A stretch of 64,000 bases of DNA from Diploptera punctata (GCA_030220185.1 JASPKZ010001241.1:620001-684000), one strand, 5' to 3'; shown: positions 11,131 through 22,917, numbered from the stretch's first letter. The notes: a model not told the origin generated them from the sequence alone. Program-made: numbers and translations.

Positions 11131-11964
11131 AGGGAAATGACAGACACAACCCGCGAGTAAAAAAATATTGCATATGAATAGTATTCCTATTTTATGTCTA
11201 GAGTAATCCAGGAACTACTTTATCAAAAAGAATAGTTCCGTCACAATAATTCTAATTTTATCACTGAATTAGTTTATCACGAAAATAGGCATCTTCACCC
11301 TACAGAAGTGATTGTGGGCATATTTAAAGCCATGGTTAACCGAAATAACTTTTGTTTCTGCCCCTATTTCTCTCTTTTGCTATGTGAAATATTTTGTTAT
11401 AAGAAGGTCCTGGTTCGACACTAATTTGAAATCTTTTTATGTCTGCATTTTTAAATCAGACCCTGAGAAAAGTAATTTTAAAACCATGAAATATGTTCCC
11501 TATTTAAATAAAAGCTTGGATTTTAAAATGATATACCAAATGTCATTAAATTTGAAGAAAATATATATGTCTTAGGGAAATTCTATAACAGTATGGAAAA
11601 CAAAATCTTTATTTTCATTAATTCTACATAATGAATTTATTAATATTACATTCTTATTAAAAATCAAATATACAGTCTCATTTTTAGTTAAAATGCTTGA
11701 AAAAGTAAATTTTTAATCACAATATAATAATTATAAAAAAATTCTGATTTATGAATATGAAGGGTACTGGGAAAGAAACACATGAGTATTTTTTTTTCCT
11801 TGAGACCTAAATAAAGTACTTTTAGTTGCAGAACATACACACTTCCTTACCGGTACGCCAAAGTTTGGAGGTAAATAAATATATTACTAAACTGTGTCTT
11901 TCAGTGTTTCACACATTTACTGAAAGTGCTTTCCGTGGAGAATATAACAACGTCTCAAACTCTA
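11131..11964. other. AT-rich spacer
   Basis: No gene or repeat recognised. An 87-codon plus frame at 11312-11575 has no family signature. Confidence 0.45.
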
Positions 11965-12617
11965 CAGTGTGATTATAAAGTCTCAGTACATTTTAAAGAA
12001 ATCACTTACATATCGTATTTCTGTTACAGCCATTCGAAAGATACAAATACGTTCACCATTAAAGAGCGGATAGAGATTGTTGCTGCACGTTTAAGAGGCC
12101 AGTCGTACCAGGAAGTTAGAGACGGATTCCAAAGGAAGACGTGTATCTTGATATGTTGCAACTTTTCTTACAGCCACAGTTAAAGCAAGATGGTATCATT
12201 GATACAGTGGTGTTGCAACAAGATGGAGCACCACCACACTTTGCTGTGGCTATACGCGGGTATCTCAATGACAGGTTTCCCAAAAGGTGGATTGGAAGGG
12301 CATCTCCTCGTATCTGGGCACCTCGTTCGCCAGACCTCACACCCCTGGACTTTCTTGCTTGGGGGTTCATCAAGCAACAGGTGTACAGAACCAAGTTTCC
12401 TAATCTGCAAGTGCTGAAAGAACGCATACGCCAAGCGAGTGAAACGATTACGGAGGAATATGTTGGTGCATGTTTTCCGGGCGACAGTGGGAAACATGTT
12501 TTGAGATTGATGGAGGTTATGTTGAACACTAACTTGATGGTAGAAACTACCTTATAATTTTTGTTTTATTTGCGCTACGTTATCCACAAAATGTACTGGG
12601 ACTTTATAATCACACTG
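11965..12617 (+). mobile_element. Internally deleted mariner-type element
   Basis: The element is 653 bp, flanked by TA (11963-11964 and 12618-12619). The two ends pair over 30 bases with one mismatch and begin cagtgtgattataaagt. It keeps the two ends of a transposase gene with the middle lost. Confidence 0.9.
12039..12557 (+). pseudogene. Mariner-type transposase, N-terminal HTH fused to C-terminal DDE part
   Basis: The first frame gives TFTIKERIEIVAARLRGQSY, the N-terminal DNA-binding helix region. After a deletion and frame change at about 12140 the second frame gives DTVVLQQDGAPPHF (a catalytic Asp in the QDGAPPH motif), RWIGRASPRIW and PRSPDLTPLDFLAWGFIK (the second catalytic Asp region), then a normal-looking end, LMVETTL. 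About half the usual protein of around 340 residues is missing, including the first catalytic Asp, so it is inactive. The intact C-terminus and clean termini point to one internal deletion. Confidence 0.85.
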
Positions 12618-12850
12618 TATTTCGACAAAAAGTGGCTCACCTCATTCTTTCCGTGTAACTTTCAAATTAATTCACGTTTTCTCTTTGTAAAAATATTAGC
12701 GATATTATTTTATAGGTGCAGAGTTGTATGTCTTCTGGAATAAAATTTAGCAGTGTGTCTGCATTGCCTTCAATTTTGAATAATTTCAAATATTCCAAGG
12801 ATATGAACTCACTTTATAACTTTGTGCTAAAACTGGGTGAGTATTGATCA

Positions 12851-12865
12851 TCTCTCACTCTCTCG

Positions 12866-12922
<57 letters not shown>

Positions 12923-12925
12923 TCT
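12851..12925 (+). repeat. (CT)n microsatellite
   Basis: Nearly pure CT for 75 bases with a few interruptions. Confidence 0.95.
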
Positions 12926-14009
12926 CATAATGAGCTTTCTAGATTTGAACAAGGGATTGAGCATAATTCAAACTAGTTTGATTAGAAAGAGACTTTAATA
13001 TCTCCTTATAAATGTTTCATTTACTCACTCCATAATTTAAGAGCTAGTTACTACAACAAAACGTAGCAAACATCTAGTAATATATGTGGATTGTTGGTAC
13101 GGTTTAGAATTTTCTACATCCTTAAATGACATCATTGACTCGAAGTAGGTCGACATAGGATTATTTATTTTTATTATTTACTTTAACATAATGTATATTC
13201 ATTAAAACTAATTCAATCTAATGTTTTATATACGCAATTGATAGATCTTGACTTGAGCTGACGATTGAAACCAATCGAACGTCGTAACGTCTCCGAGTCA
13301 AAATGTACACTAAACGAAAATTATGTGACACAAAATGTCCGCGCTTACCCCTCCGCCGCGCGCGATGCATTATAGTCCGTGCTCAATATAACGAATTATC
13401 TGATCCTTTATCTAACGAGTGGTGTAATTAAATTTTGGATGTAGATGATTGATATGTAACTGCAATACCAGACTCTATCCCCCGATTTTGTTATCAGTTT
13501 TCTGAATGTCCTCCTACTATGGACTCAAATGTAAACATGTATTCACTTCAAAAGTATTATATAATATTTTACGTGCTGTTATATTTCATTGTTTGCTTAT
13601 AGAAACAACATAGCTTCCCTTATTCAATACTTCACCCTAAGCCATTGGAATTGTAGCTTTAAATAACCCAATTTATTCTACGTAATATGCACTTGTTGGA
13701 GTTGGTGATAAAGACCAAAAGATAAATTGTCTGAACTTTTTCCGGTTCGGAACAAAAAACGGGCTCTGGTTATTAGAAACGAATTAGCCACAGTCATCTA
13801 ACCAACAGGCAACCTGTAGAACAGGAAATGGGGAACCGTTCTAACATTGCGATTTAAATAATTGGGACCTGAATTAGAAAACATACTAACTCCAAAATAT
13901 GACATATTGAGATAAACACAACATAGCTATGGTAATGTCTCAGGCTATGGTCCTGAATGACAAAATCTGTCTAACTCACACCCTTTCCCAATATTTACTG
14001 ACATACTTC
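12926..14009. other. Spacer without recognisable gene
   Basis: No element recognised. A short CG-rich patch (cgccgcgcgcg near 13354) stands out in otherwise AT-rich sequence. Confidence 0.45.
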
Positions 14010-14011
14010 TA

Positions 14012-15245
14012 CAGTCATTAAGTTCTGAGACTTTACGCCTGGAGGGTAGGCACCCATAAAAAGGATGTCTTACAAGGTGCCGATAACTACGCGTACACTT
14101 AAACAGAACCACATCCTGCCTCAAAATAGTCGCCTTTGGCAGATTTACATGTTTGCCAACGGTGTTATAGCGGCTGGAAGCACTACTGAAAGATGTTGAC
14201 AGGAATGTCCCGTATGGCTTCTCTTGTGGCAGTAATGACCTCTTCGGAAGAATGAAATCTACGTCCATGTAGGATTGCTTTCATGCGAGGGAAGAAATAA
14301 AAATCGTATGGTGCGAGATCAGATGAGTACGGAGAGTCTGGCAGAACTGTGATCAGTTTCCTTGCAAGTTCCTCTTGGACAAGGACAGAACGCTGTGCGT
14401 GGGCGTTGTCGTGTAGCAACAGCCCATTCTTTGTACGCCAAATCTCAGGTCGCGTACGGCGAATTAAATCGTGTAAACGGCCAAGTATCTCTTTGTAGCG
14501 AGGTTTGTTTACAGTTGCACTTTCTGGGATGCATTCCATGCGAACAATTCCATTGGATAAAAAACAGTTCAAGGATCGCCTTGACTTTTGACCTGTCTTG
14601 TCGCGTTTTTTTCTGTCATGGTATAATGGCATTTCAGATACGGATAGTATGTTTCGTCTCCAGGTTTTATCCGGTTGAGAAACGTCGGATCATCGTCAGC
14701 ACTACTGATCAGGTCACCACAAATTGTCATGTGATCATCCGGTTGGTCTTGCAACAGGATTTTTGGCACACTGTGCTGTGTAACTCGAGACATGTTCAGG
14801 TCATCACACAGAATTTTGTAGCAAGTACCATGGCTACCACTGCTGCCAGATCGTCTACTGATTGGGAGCGGTTAGCATGCATCAACGTTACATCTTCAAC
14901 ACTCACATCATCTTCCAAACTGTCTCTTCCTTGCAAAAAACTTCGGTGTCACCTAAAGACAACACTACGACTCATAGCGTACTCACCGTGAACTTGCTGA
15001 ATCATTTGAAACGTTTCGGTCTTGTATAATTTCTGATAGAACTTGATGTTTGCCTATTGCTGAAACTGTGACTCTCGAGTTCCGACGTTCGCATTCAAAT
15101 ACCTTAGTTCTGCTTGGAATGCATGTACTCAACTGTATCTTTCTGGGACGAGACACTAACTGACAATGTACCGTACCTCGGCGCCACCTGTGCGATATAG
15201 TCCACCACAACGCCACTATGCGCTCAGTCTCAAAACTTAATGATG
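14012..15245 (-). mobile_element. Full-length but decayed mariner element
   Basis: The element is 1,234 bp, the usual mariner size, between TA dinucleotides (14010-14011 and 15246-15247). The ends, reading inward, start CAGTCATTAAGTTCTGAGAC and CATCATTAAGTTTTGAGAC, so they are inverted repeats with one indel. It contains a transposase gene on the minus strand. Confidence 0.88.
14100..15086 (-). pseudogene. Mariner transposase
   Basis: Broken frames in order give NIKFYQKLYKTETFQMIQQV (N-terminal helix-turn-helix), HRSFLQGRDSLEDD, VDDLAAVVAMV, MSRVTQHSVPKILLQDQPDD, SADDDPTFLNRIKPGDETYY (first catalytic Asp in GDET), LLLHDNAHAQRS (second, in HDNA), LPDSPYSSDLAPYDFYFFPR (third, SSDLAPYDF, the mariner DD34D spacing), and the end GDYFEAGCGSV. 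Several frameshifts and stops, such as the one after SRSVVFR, show it is dead. The catalytic signature is intact in sequence, so decay is moderate. Confidence 0.9.
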
Positions 15246-15247
15246 TA

Positions 15248-15584
15248 CCTCGTAAATGGAGTTGGTATGATTTAAATCCATTATCAAAATTAATAAAAAT
15301 AAATTAGTGTTAAATATTTTTTAATAAATGCTCATTTGCAACTGTGTTCTTTTTCCTATATCCCAAATCCAATTTATACGTAATTATTTATTACATTTGG
15401 AATTTTTCCATAATTCTACTGCCAAATCATCCTAAGTCAAAATTTGAAATTTGATTTTGATTTTGAAACACAAAACAACAGCCTGGTTTTTCCTTTTTAT
15501 CTTAAAATATACGTTCCAGTATATCTTATATAACAAAAAAGTTCAGACTCAAAAACTCAAACAGCAATAAGATTAAACAGTTTT
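15248..15584. other. AT-rich spacer
   Basis: Nothing recognised. Confidence 0.5.
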
Positions 15585-15925
15585 ATCGTAACGCAAGCGG
15601 TTAGACGCTCGTCTATCACCGCTGGGGTCCCGAGATCGAATCTCAGTCACTCCATGTGGGTTTTGCGGTAGACGAAACTGAGTTTGGCCGGTTTGTTTCG
15701 GGGTTTCTCCCGTTTTCCTCTGCCACAATTTCATTCCGCCTCTTTCTTCATACTCATCTGATCCATTTAATTTAATTTCGTTCATCTACCCCTGTGATAG
15801 TGCGTCAGGCGTGGTCGGCCGGCACTCTTGCCATTTACATACCTCTATGTATATGGGTTCATCTCATCCCTCAACCCGACCCTGTGTTGGACAAGGGTTG
15901 AGGATATTAATTTTATTAAATAGTT
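15585..15925 (+). mobile_element. tRNA-derived SINE (family A), copy 1
   Basis: The head, gtaacgcaagcggttagacg, with gatcgaatctcagtc about 35 bases on, has the A-box and B-box order of an internal pol III promoter. The body ends with cctgtgttggacaagggttg. A second, interrupted copy with the same body lies at 50885-51225. Confidence 0.75.
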
Positions 15926-16484
15926 TTATATTTCTCCTTTGATTAAAAAAAATAGCATAGTATGTTTTGGAATTCAGGTATGCAATTTGAATATATCATT
16001 GGTAAAACTACAAGATTATATATAATTTCCCAGTTATCACATACATTTCTCATTTACTGTTGACGTTACAAGCGCATAAATGGATGCATGCATGCCACGA
16101 AAATGTAACCTGATCTGCTGTAATATGACAAACGATAAACATGTTATAACACTGAGTATGATCTCATGCAAAACAAAATTGTAAATTAGTGAGTCATATA
16201 ATCCTACAAACAACACTGATTACTATCGAATCACTTCACATTAACAAATTTGTAACAATTATAACTGCCAATTTAATTCATTCAGATTTTTCCTTAGACA
16301 TTTGTTATAAGTACGATTTTATGTTTATAAATATAAGATCAAATCGATTGTTTCATTATTGAAAATGTTAAATTCTCATACTGAATATAATCGCATTATA
16401 CCTGATAAATATACCAGGTTATAGACGGGATTTACATAATGAATTTGAGATAGAAAAGCAGGTCTGAAAGAATATTGATCTGGG
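15926..16484. other. AT-rich spacer
   Basis: Nothing recognised. Confidence 0.5.
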
Positions 16485-16905
16485 TTGTCAAAATTGTTAT
16501 ATTTGTTTATCTGAGAATGTTGATTTTCAGTTTGTTGTTTTCTCTGTGGACGATGGATAAAATGTTGCCGATGGTATTGAATTGGTGGCCTGTTTCTATG
16601 ATATGTTTTGCAAAACTAGATTTGCCTTCATTAAATCTAAAGTCCTTAAGATATTCTTTATATCGTATGTTTAAATTTCTAGTTGTTCTGCCAATATAAA
16701 ACTTCTCACAGCTGCTGAATTTTAGTTATAAATCCCTTTGGTTTTATAAATGTCTATTTCTTCTAATTATTTGTGATTATTTTCTTTAATTTGCTTCTTG
16801 TTCTGAAGGCAATTCTTAATTTTTGTCTTGTTTTTTGACGGTTTTAGCCAGTTTGTGAGTTTCGGGACCAGTATACGTGAGCGTTAACCACTTTGTTGTA
16901 ATATT
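16485..16905 (-). pseudogene. Penelope-like element, GIY-YIG C-terminal fragment
   Basis: On the minus strand the frames give LTLTYTGPETHKLAKTVKKQ, then KGIYN and, after a frame change, KFYIGRTTRNLNIRYKEYLK, then GKSSFAKHIIETGHQF. These are the linker and GIY-YIG endonuclease of Penelope-like elements and parallel residues 290-395 of the copy at 33252-34652. The RT is missing and frames are broken. Confidence 0.82.
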
Positions 16906-16959
16906 ATCCTTGTTTCAAAAGTATTCCACACCCCACATCCAAAGTTGAGGAAGACTGAA

Positions 16960-17215
16960 ATCTCAGGTATTCTATTGGTATAGCCATATGAAAAGAATGC
17001 CAGATCAAATATGGCCTAAAATTGTTATGTAATGGATCCCAATAGAAAGGAGGAAGAGAGAAAGACCGAAGAAAACTTAGATATATAGTGTACAAGGGGC
17101 TATGAATATCAGAGGGTTAGAGGATTATCAATGGATGGACAGAGAGGAATTGAGTTTTGATTTGCGGAAGACGGCGGCAGCTGTCATGATATCGGATGAT
17201 GATGATGATGATGGT
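16960..17215 (+). pseudogene. LINE C-terminal fragment with (GAT)n tail
   Basis: Broken frames give IEWYSHMKRMPDQIWPK, RRRERPKKT and YQWMDREEL, the W-x2-H-x2-RM and GRPKKTW region of a LINE tail. It ends in gatgatgatgatgatgatgg. The family differs from the GTAA-tailed copies. Confidence 0.7.
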
Positions 17216-18311
17216 GTTTACAGCATGACGTATCAATCGTAACCCTACATAGACATTGTTGGTGAATATCTCAATACACAGTTACTATTAACATTAGGTT
17301 AAATTGTGAATAGTTCATTTTAAGAGATAGCAGGAAATATTTTATGAAGTTATGAAAACCAGGTTTTGTTTTACAATTAGGAAAACTGTGTGTTATAATG
17401 ACTAAACTGTAACTTGGATCAGAAATGTATCTTTTGTAGCAAATTGTATTTATCTCATGCTGTGAGGCTCAGAAATTGAGTTTTAAGAACCAGTGGATTC
17501 CCTAACTCAGACTTCATATTAATTCCCAACGAAGAAAAGGTTAACATTAAGAAGACAACTTGTCATGAGCTTGGTTCTGTTACTTGGAAGAATATAAATG
17601 TTTCATATTATATTTAATTATTCAACTTTCCCAATTATATTTGTGCTATTTTTTAAAAGATCATGTTAATTTAAGACAGTTGAGTTACATTTAATTATTG
17701 AAAAATTTTAAACTCGCTTCCAGGCTTACATATCCATGGTTTTTCTTTCTTGTTTTTATATATTATCCTTTCATTAGGGTTTGTGTTGTTTTCTAATTTC
17801 AGCGACAAATTATGATATTCTAGAACACTGAACACTCCCTCAAGCTGTTTTAATTCATTAAGGGTCATGGATTTAAAGCAGACCTCTCTATGTACAGTAT
17901 ATATCAAACACATTAGTTACTTTATTTTCGTTGTTCAGAGAAAAACTACTATAAAATTAAATTAAATATGAAAATGATCAAGATTGTATCGTCATCTATT
18001 TGAATTCATCCACTTTAATTGAATTAAAATTTAGTAATTTGAAATTACTGTTATAAGATGCTGAAAATTGTGTGCAGATGTATGCATATTTCTGATTTTC
18101 ATGAAAATTAATTAGTTGTGCACATACAATTATGAAATATTAAATCAATTTCTGTTATTTTATATGTATAAAAATATTGTAAGAAAGTCATTTAATTCGA
18201 TATTCCATACTTAAATTTAAATAATTCACTATTTTTTCAATTTAATTCAACGACTTTTTATTTGTTTTAATTGTACATTTTTTTCCTACAACTCTTAAAA
18301 TAATTTTAATC
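17216..18311. other. AT-rich spacer, one unexplained short frame
   Basis: A 72-codon minus-strand frame at 17695-17913 (with FKSMTLNELKQLEGVFSVLE) has a more protein-like composition than its surroundings, but I cannot assign it. I see no splice context that would make it an exon. Confidence 0.3.
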
Positions 18312-19125
18312 CAAATTTTAGTGATGCCGCATTTTGACTACTGTGACGTTCTACAAACTGACATAAGTGACGGATTGTCGGACAAACTGCAGCGTGTCCA
18401 TAATATGTGTATCAGATTCATATTTAATGTTCGAAAATACGATCACATTTCTCCATTATTCCACGAATTGTCATGGCTACATCTAAAAGAGAGAAGAAAA
18501 TCGCACTGTCTAATTCTCCTATTTAAAATCCTACATACCTCGATTCCCAATTATTTATCATCCCGTTTCCAATATCTATCCTCAAACCATAACTTAAACA
18601 CAAGATCACAACATAGTCTCTTACTTAACATACCGCAACATAGGACATCACATCACTCCATGCCATATACCATCTTCACTTCTCGCAACTGGAATTCACT
18701 ACCACAAGAAATAAGGGGCTGCCGGACATTGGAATCTTTTAAAAGAAATCTAAATTTATATTTGTCTAAACTCGACTTCATTATTATCCAGTGTAAGGTA
18801 TATATATTAATTGGTGTTTCCCGTATAATGTATCATATTTATATTATTATTATTATTATTATTATTATTGTTATTATTATTATTATTATTATTATCGTAT
18901 CATTATTGTTATTACCCTATAAAATGTTGTTTGTACATGACATTTACATTGCTACATTTATTGTATCTTTAACTGTTTATAATTAGTATAGTGTACATCT
19001 ATATTTGTCGAATATTTATTTGTATTTGTGCTGGTTGAGTGGAAGAGAGGGCCTTATGGCCTTAACTCTGCCAGAATAAATAAAGTATTATTATTATTAA
19101 TATTGTTGTTATTATTATTATTATT
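18312..19125 (+). pseudogene. Jockey-like LINE, ORF2 C-terminus and 3' tail
   Basis: The frame reads MPHFDYCDVLQ, LQRVHNMCIRFIFNVRKYDH, HELSWLHLKERR, LLFKILHTSIPNYLSSRFQY and RNWNSLPQEIRGCRTLESFK. This is the typical C-terminal region of Jockey-clade LINEs after the RT. The following untranslated part contains an internal (ATT)n run, then gccttaactctgccagaata and aataaagta, then an (ATT)n tail. A 5'-shorter copy with the same 3' end is at 31615-32093. There is no RT or endonuclease here, so it is a truncated insertion. Confidence 0.82.
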
Positions 19126-20085
19126 TTTTTTTATTCTGACTATCTTTTTAAATGTATTCTGTCGTTTTCTTAGTGGATAACAAACATTTCCTCTCTATTT
19201 TTTTTACAATATCCAAAATATTTTTTCTGTAAATTCGCCAGGCATATACGTATTTCTTTACTTCTTTCCAAAATTTGTATTTCAACTCAAGTATTCGTGA
19301 CTCTAATTGGCTTTGGCGTATTATTAAAATTAAATCTTTCATCAGTTGAAAATTCAGTTTTAGAGATAATTTTAGCAATACTGTATGTTTCGTTTTATTA
19401 TTATTTCAATTTTAGAAACTATGTTTTTTTTATGGTATTAATATATAATGTGACAATTTTGTAATAAGATTTAATATTTAGATATAAAATGTTTTTATTT
19501 TATAATTCAAAATATGTACATCAACTTTAACATGCCATAGCTTGCAGCCCCAGCATTAGGAAATTTTTTTCGTATAAGATTTTTAACATTAAATCATTCT
19601 TGGCACAATTGTACTTTTCTTCCAAATTTACCAAATTTATTAGTGTGTGTACATTCAAATTTTATACCGTGTGTTTCTACGTTGGAGTTACACTTCTACA
19701 TTTATTAATTTGATTTTCAAACCTACATTGTCAATATTATTTGATACAACACGTGTTTATGTTTTCAGTACTTCGTCACTATACCTAATAATGCCATATC
19801 AACAGCGTACAGAATATACCTACAGCTAGTTAATGTCATACGTTATATGCTCTCCTAATTCTCTAAAAAAATTGTAATTGCATTTTACCTGCTTAGATGT
19901 AATATGCTTTCTAATTGATTCATTCTACCTCACGAATTCCTAATCTAATTATACAATTAAATCTTGGAATCAATACTTCTAAAATCATTTTAACTGCTTA
20001 ACAACTTGACGTAGTTTTTCAAACATAACTCTACTTTACTTGAGGGCAACTGATTAATCATGTATGCAATTCATTTCATTAATTA
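19126..20085. other. AT-rich spacer
   Basis: No gene or repeat recognised. Confidence 0.5.
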
Positions 20086-21116
20086 CTAGCTAATACGCTG
20101 CTACGCCTAAATAAATGAAAATTAATGTGTTTTTATGCTTAGTTGAATAAATAAAAGGAAACATAATTATAAATTTATATCGTAATTATTTTTAGATACC
20201 CTGTGTTGATTACCCGGCATTGCCCGGAAATCTACTTACCCTGACCTTCTTGGCATAAATGAGCGGAAAGACGAAAACTAACGTATTTTTATGTTCAGTT
20301 GAACAAGTGAAAGAAAAATATATCGTAATAATTTTTGATAGCCCGTGCTGATTACCCGACATTGCCTGGGAATCTGTTTATCCCGATCTCCTTAGCATAA
20401 ATGAGCTGAAAGACGAAAATTAATGGGTTCTTATGTTTAGTTGAATAAGTTTAGCGAAATAATTATATCGTATTTACTTTTTAATTACCCGGCGTTGTCC
20501 AGGACTCTATCTATCCTGATTTCCTTAGCATAAATGACCTAAAAGACGAAAATTAATGTGTTTTCATGTTTAGTTTGATAAGTAAGAAGATCAATTAGCA
20601 TGGTAATTATTTTAAGATATTTCGTGCTGATTACCCGGTGTTGCCCGGGAATCTACTTATCCCCGATCTGTTGGCATAAATTAGCTGAAAGACTATAGGC
20701 CTATTCGTTATTGTGAGTTATCTGCAAAAGAATACCTGCCATGCGCTGCTACGTTTGTCCAGGGATCTACGTACTCCGATATTCTCGGCATCAATGGAAT
20801 ACAAAAATGATTATTGTCAGTTATCCGTAAAAGATAAACACTTGCTATCGCACACATTTTTAGTTGATATTTTAGATATTAAATTTGTGTATATTAATTT
20901 TGTGTATTTGTTAAGGTTTAAGCAGCATAAGACATTTATTCCTCCAAAAAAATATTTTCTCACGTTTTTCACTACAAAAGGTAATTTTAAGTGTGAAGGA
21001 GTTGCATAGGGCCTTATTACAACTCTCGTAAGCCTAAAACCGTCCCGGAAAATTCCTGAACATTTTGTTAAAAGCCGCATAAAGTACGAACAAACAGTCA
21101 TTCATTTTTATATATT
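20086..21116 (-). mobile_element. Non-autonomous Helitron, copy 1
   Basis: On the minus strand the 3' terminus reads ggcgtagcagcgtattagct then CTAG, followed by T, as expected for Helitron ends inserted between A and T. The 5' part (right side) reads aaaatgaatgactgtttgtt and aaaatgttcagga, matching the start of the Helitron at 49969. There is no helicase. The exact 5' TC is not clear; I place the end near 21116. No target duplication is expected for Helitrons. Confidence 0.82.
20110..20700 (-). repeat. Tandem units inside the Helitron, each with the terminal-like motif
   Basis: Four units of about 133-147 bp repeat with 'gattacccggcattgcc'-type cores starting near 20208, 20350, 20483 and 20629. 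Each core, reversed, resembles the Helitron's own 3' subterminal motif (ggcaacgccgggtaatc). Confidence 0.8.
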
Positions 21117-21129
21117 AAATACTGGAAGT
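21117..21129. repeat. Target-site duplication of the next LINE, left
   Basis: The word aaatactggaagt recurs exactly at 21721-21733. Confidence 0.8.
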
Positions 21130-21720
21130 CAAAATCTCAACTTCAAAAACTAAAATCATGGCTTTTCAGGGCAAAGTGCCAGTCAGAGCAAAAATAGTGA
21201 TCAATAATGAAATAATAGAACAGATAGCACACCTTAACTGTCTTGATTGAGATATAGCATATAGCTTTGATTCGGATATACATAATAAATTAAACCGATA
21301 TCAAATGATGTGTGGCGCCATAAGAAGAAACCTCCGAAAGACTCGAAGAGAAACTCAGCTCAGGTTTTATAAAATTATGGCTGTTCCTGTTCTTTTATAT
21401 GGATCTGAATCTTGGGTATTTACAAAAAAAGATATCTTACACATTCAAGCCAATGAAATGAAATTTTTAAGATCTGTAAAAGGATGTACACGCATGGATA
21501 GATTACACAATGAATCAATAAGAAATGAACTGGAGATATTTTCAATAGTTGATAAACTAGAAGAGCAGACATACCAATGGAAAGAACATTTAGAAAGAAT
21601 GTACAATACAAGATTACCCAAAAAGATCAACACCTATAAACCACATGGGGAAAGACCGGAAAAGGTCACATTGACCTAATCCTGGAGAGGAAGAAGAAGA
21701 AGAAGAAGAAGAAGAAGAAG
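21130..21720 (+). pseudogene. LINE ORF2 C-terminal copy, 5'-truncated, with (AAG)n tail
   Basis: Frames give ISTSKTKIMAFQGKVPVRAK, IRRNLRKTRRETQLRFYKIM, VPVLLYGSESWVFTKK, EMKFLRSVKGCTRMDRLHNE and WKEHLERM, then a (gaa) tail of nine units. This is the block downstream of the FADDQ motif in the LINE family interrupted at 5706-9922. It is bounded by a 13-bp target duplication and inserted at the outer edge of the Helitron. One stop lies near the beginning; otherwise a 124-codon frame is open. Confidence 0.85.
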
Positions 21721-21733
21721 AAATACTGGAAGT

Positions 21734-22046
21734 TAATAAAACATATAATAGAAGTTGACATGATTAATAAATGGAAAGTGCTCTGGATCATCATAGAACA
21801 AGTAAGTCAATATGCTGTTAAATCTGTTACATTTACCAGCTCATGAGGTATATGCTAACCCGCGCAATTTACTGAACACACACGGCTATGAGACAATATA
21901 TGGTTATCCACTGCCGAGTCTTGTTAACATCTACAACGCCTCTTCACCATGTCATGCCCTAACGTCATTTATCCACAGTTCAATGCCAGAAGATGAACTC
22001 AAAGTGTGAACCAATTTGACTTATTAGATTGCATTAGTTTACAGAA
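21734..22046. other. Spacer without recognisable gene
   Basis: Nothing recognised. Confidence 0.5.
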
Positions 22047-22048
22047 TA

Positions 22049-22915
22049 CAGGGTGTCCACAAAGTCCTGCTAGCAAATCAATGTAACTTAGCTCGTAAAA
22101 TATTTTGATAGCGACATGCGTTTTTTTTTCAACGTATTCTACATCTCTCAAAGTTTTGTTTACATTTTTTGCAGATTGTGATTTAAACGATAATGATGAC
22201 ACTACAGGAAAAGGCCCATTGTATATGGTCGTATGCTGAGTCTGGTAAATCACCAGTAACTGTTCAACGAAATTTCCGTCTGTAATATGGAAAGGATCCT
22301 CCATCCAAATAATCCAAAATTAGATGGGCCGATAAATTTCTAGCGATTGGCAGTGTGATAGACTTGCCACGGAGTGGACGACAAGGTCTGAGCTAAGAAA
22401 CTATCAAACATGGCCAACTTGCATTTCAACTCAGACCTCAAAAATAGGTTCGTCGTGCTTTATTGGAACTGCATTTATCACAGTCGACTATTCATAAAGT
22501 TTTTTCATATGCGGCTATATATTCAGGCCTATAAATGTTAAAATACGCAACCGTCGTTACCAACTGACTTCCCTCGGCGTGCGGAATTTGCTGATTCCCT
22601 GCTGAACGCAATTGACGAAGACAATCAGTACCTGCAGAGGGTGATGTTCTCTAATGAAGCGAATTTTCTTTATGTCCAGACACGTTAACCGTCATAACAT
22701 TCGGACATGTGGGAACTGGTGATTTACCAGAATCAGCAAACCACCTTACACATTGCGTATTTTCCTGTGGAGTCGTCACTGTCGTTTAAATCATCATGTG
22801 CAATAAATATACAAAAACCTATGAGAGATGTAAAATACGTTGCAAAACACCGCATCTCAAATAGTTTACGAGCTAAGTTACATTGTTTTGGTAGTAGGAA
22901 TTTGTGGACAGCCTA
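22049..22915. mobile_element. Fold-back mariner-type element
   Basis: It lies between TA dinucleotides (22047-22048 and 22916-22917). The left end (cagggtgtccac) and right end (reversed: taggctgtccac) remain homologous for about 200 bases. The repeats include gtaacttagctcgtaaa and the first codons of the transposase, so both arms begin the same gene in opposite directions. The middle keeps a transposase fragment from the left arm only. Confidence 0.85.
22193..22712 (+). pseudogene. Mariner-type transposase, N-terminal two-thirds, decayed
   Basis: Broken frames give MMTLQEKAHCIWSYAESGKS, PVTVQRNFR, IGSVIDLPRSGRQG (linker), RRALLELHLSQSTIHKVFSY (second helix-turn-helix) and, after frameshifts, LLNAIDEDNQYLQRVMF next to a decayed SDEATF block and NRHNIRT-like text. 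The gene stops near the first catalytic Asp and then runs into the inverted copy of its own start. At least eight stops or shifts are present. Confidence 0.78.
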
Positions 22916-22917
22916 TA

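Noticed and set aside
12116..12529. Two long minus-strand frames over the 12-kb transposase
   Set aside because: They are antisense to QDGAPPH and SPDLTPLDF, which establish the plus strand as coding.
13340..13370. Small CG-rich patch as a CpG island or promoter
   Set aside because: Only about 30 bases, with no associated frame or TATA/initiator context.
17695..17913. 72-codon minus frame with protein-like composition
   Set aside because: No motif, no splice context and no second copy in the window. Not enough to call a gene.
20110..20700. Regularly spaced repeats that could suggest a CRISPR array
   Set aside because: Units of about 140 bp with no short repeat plus unique spacer pattern, inside a Helitron, in a eukaryotic context.
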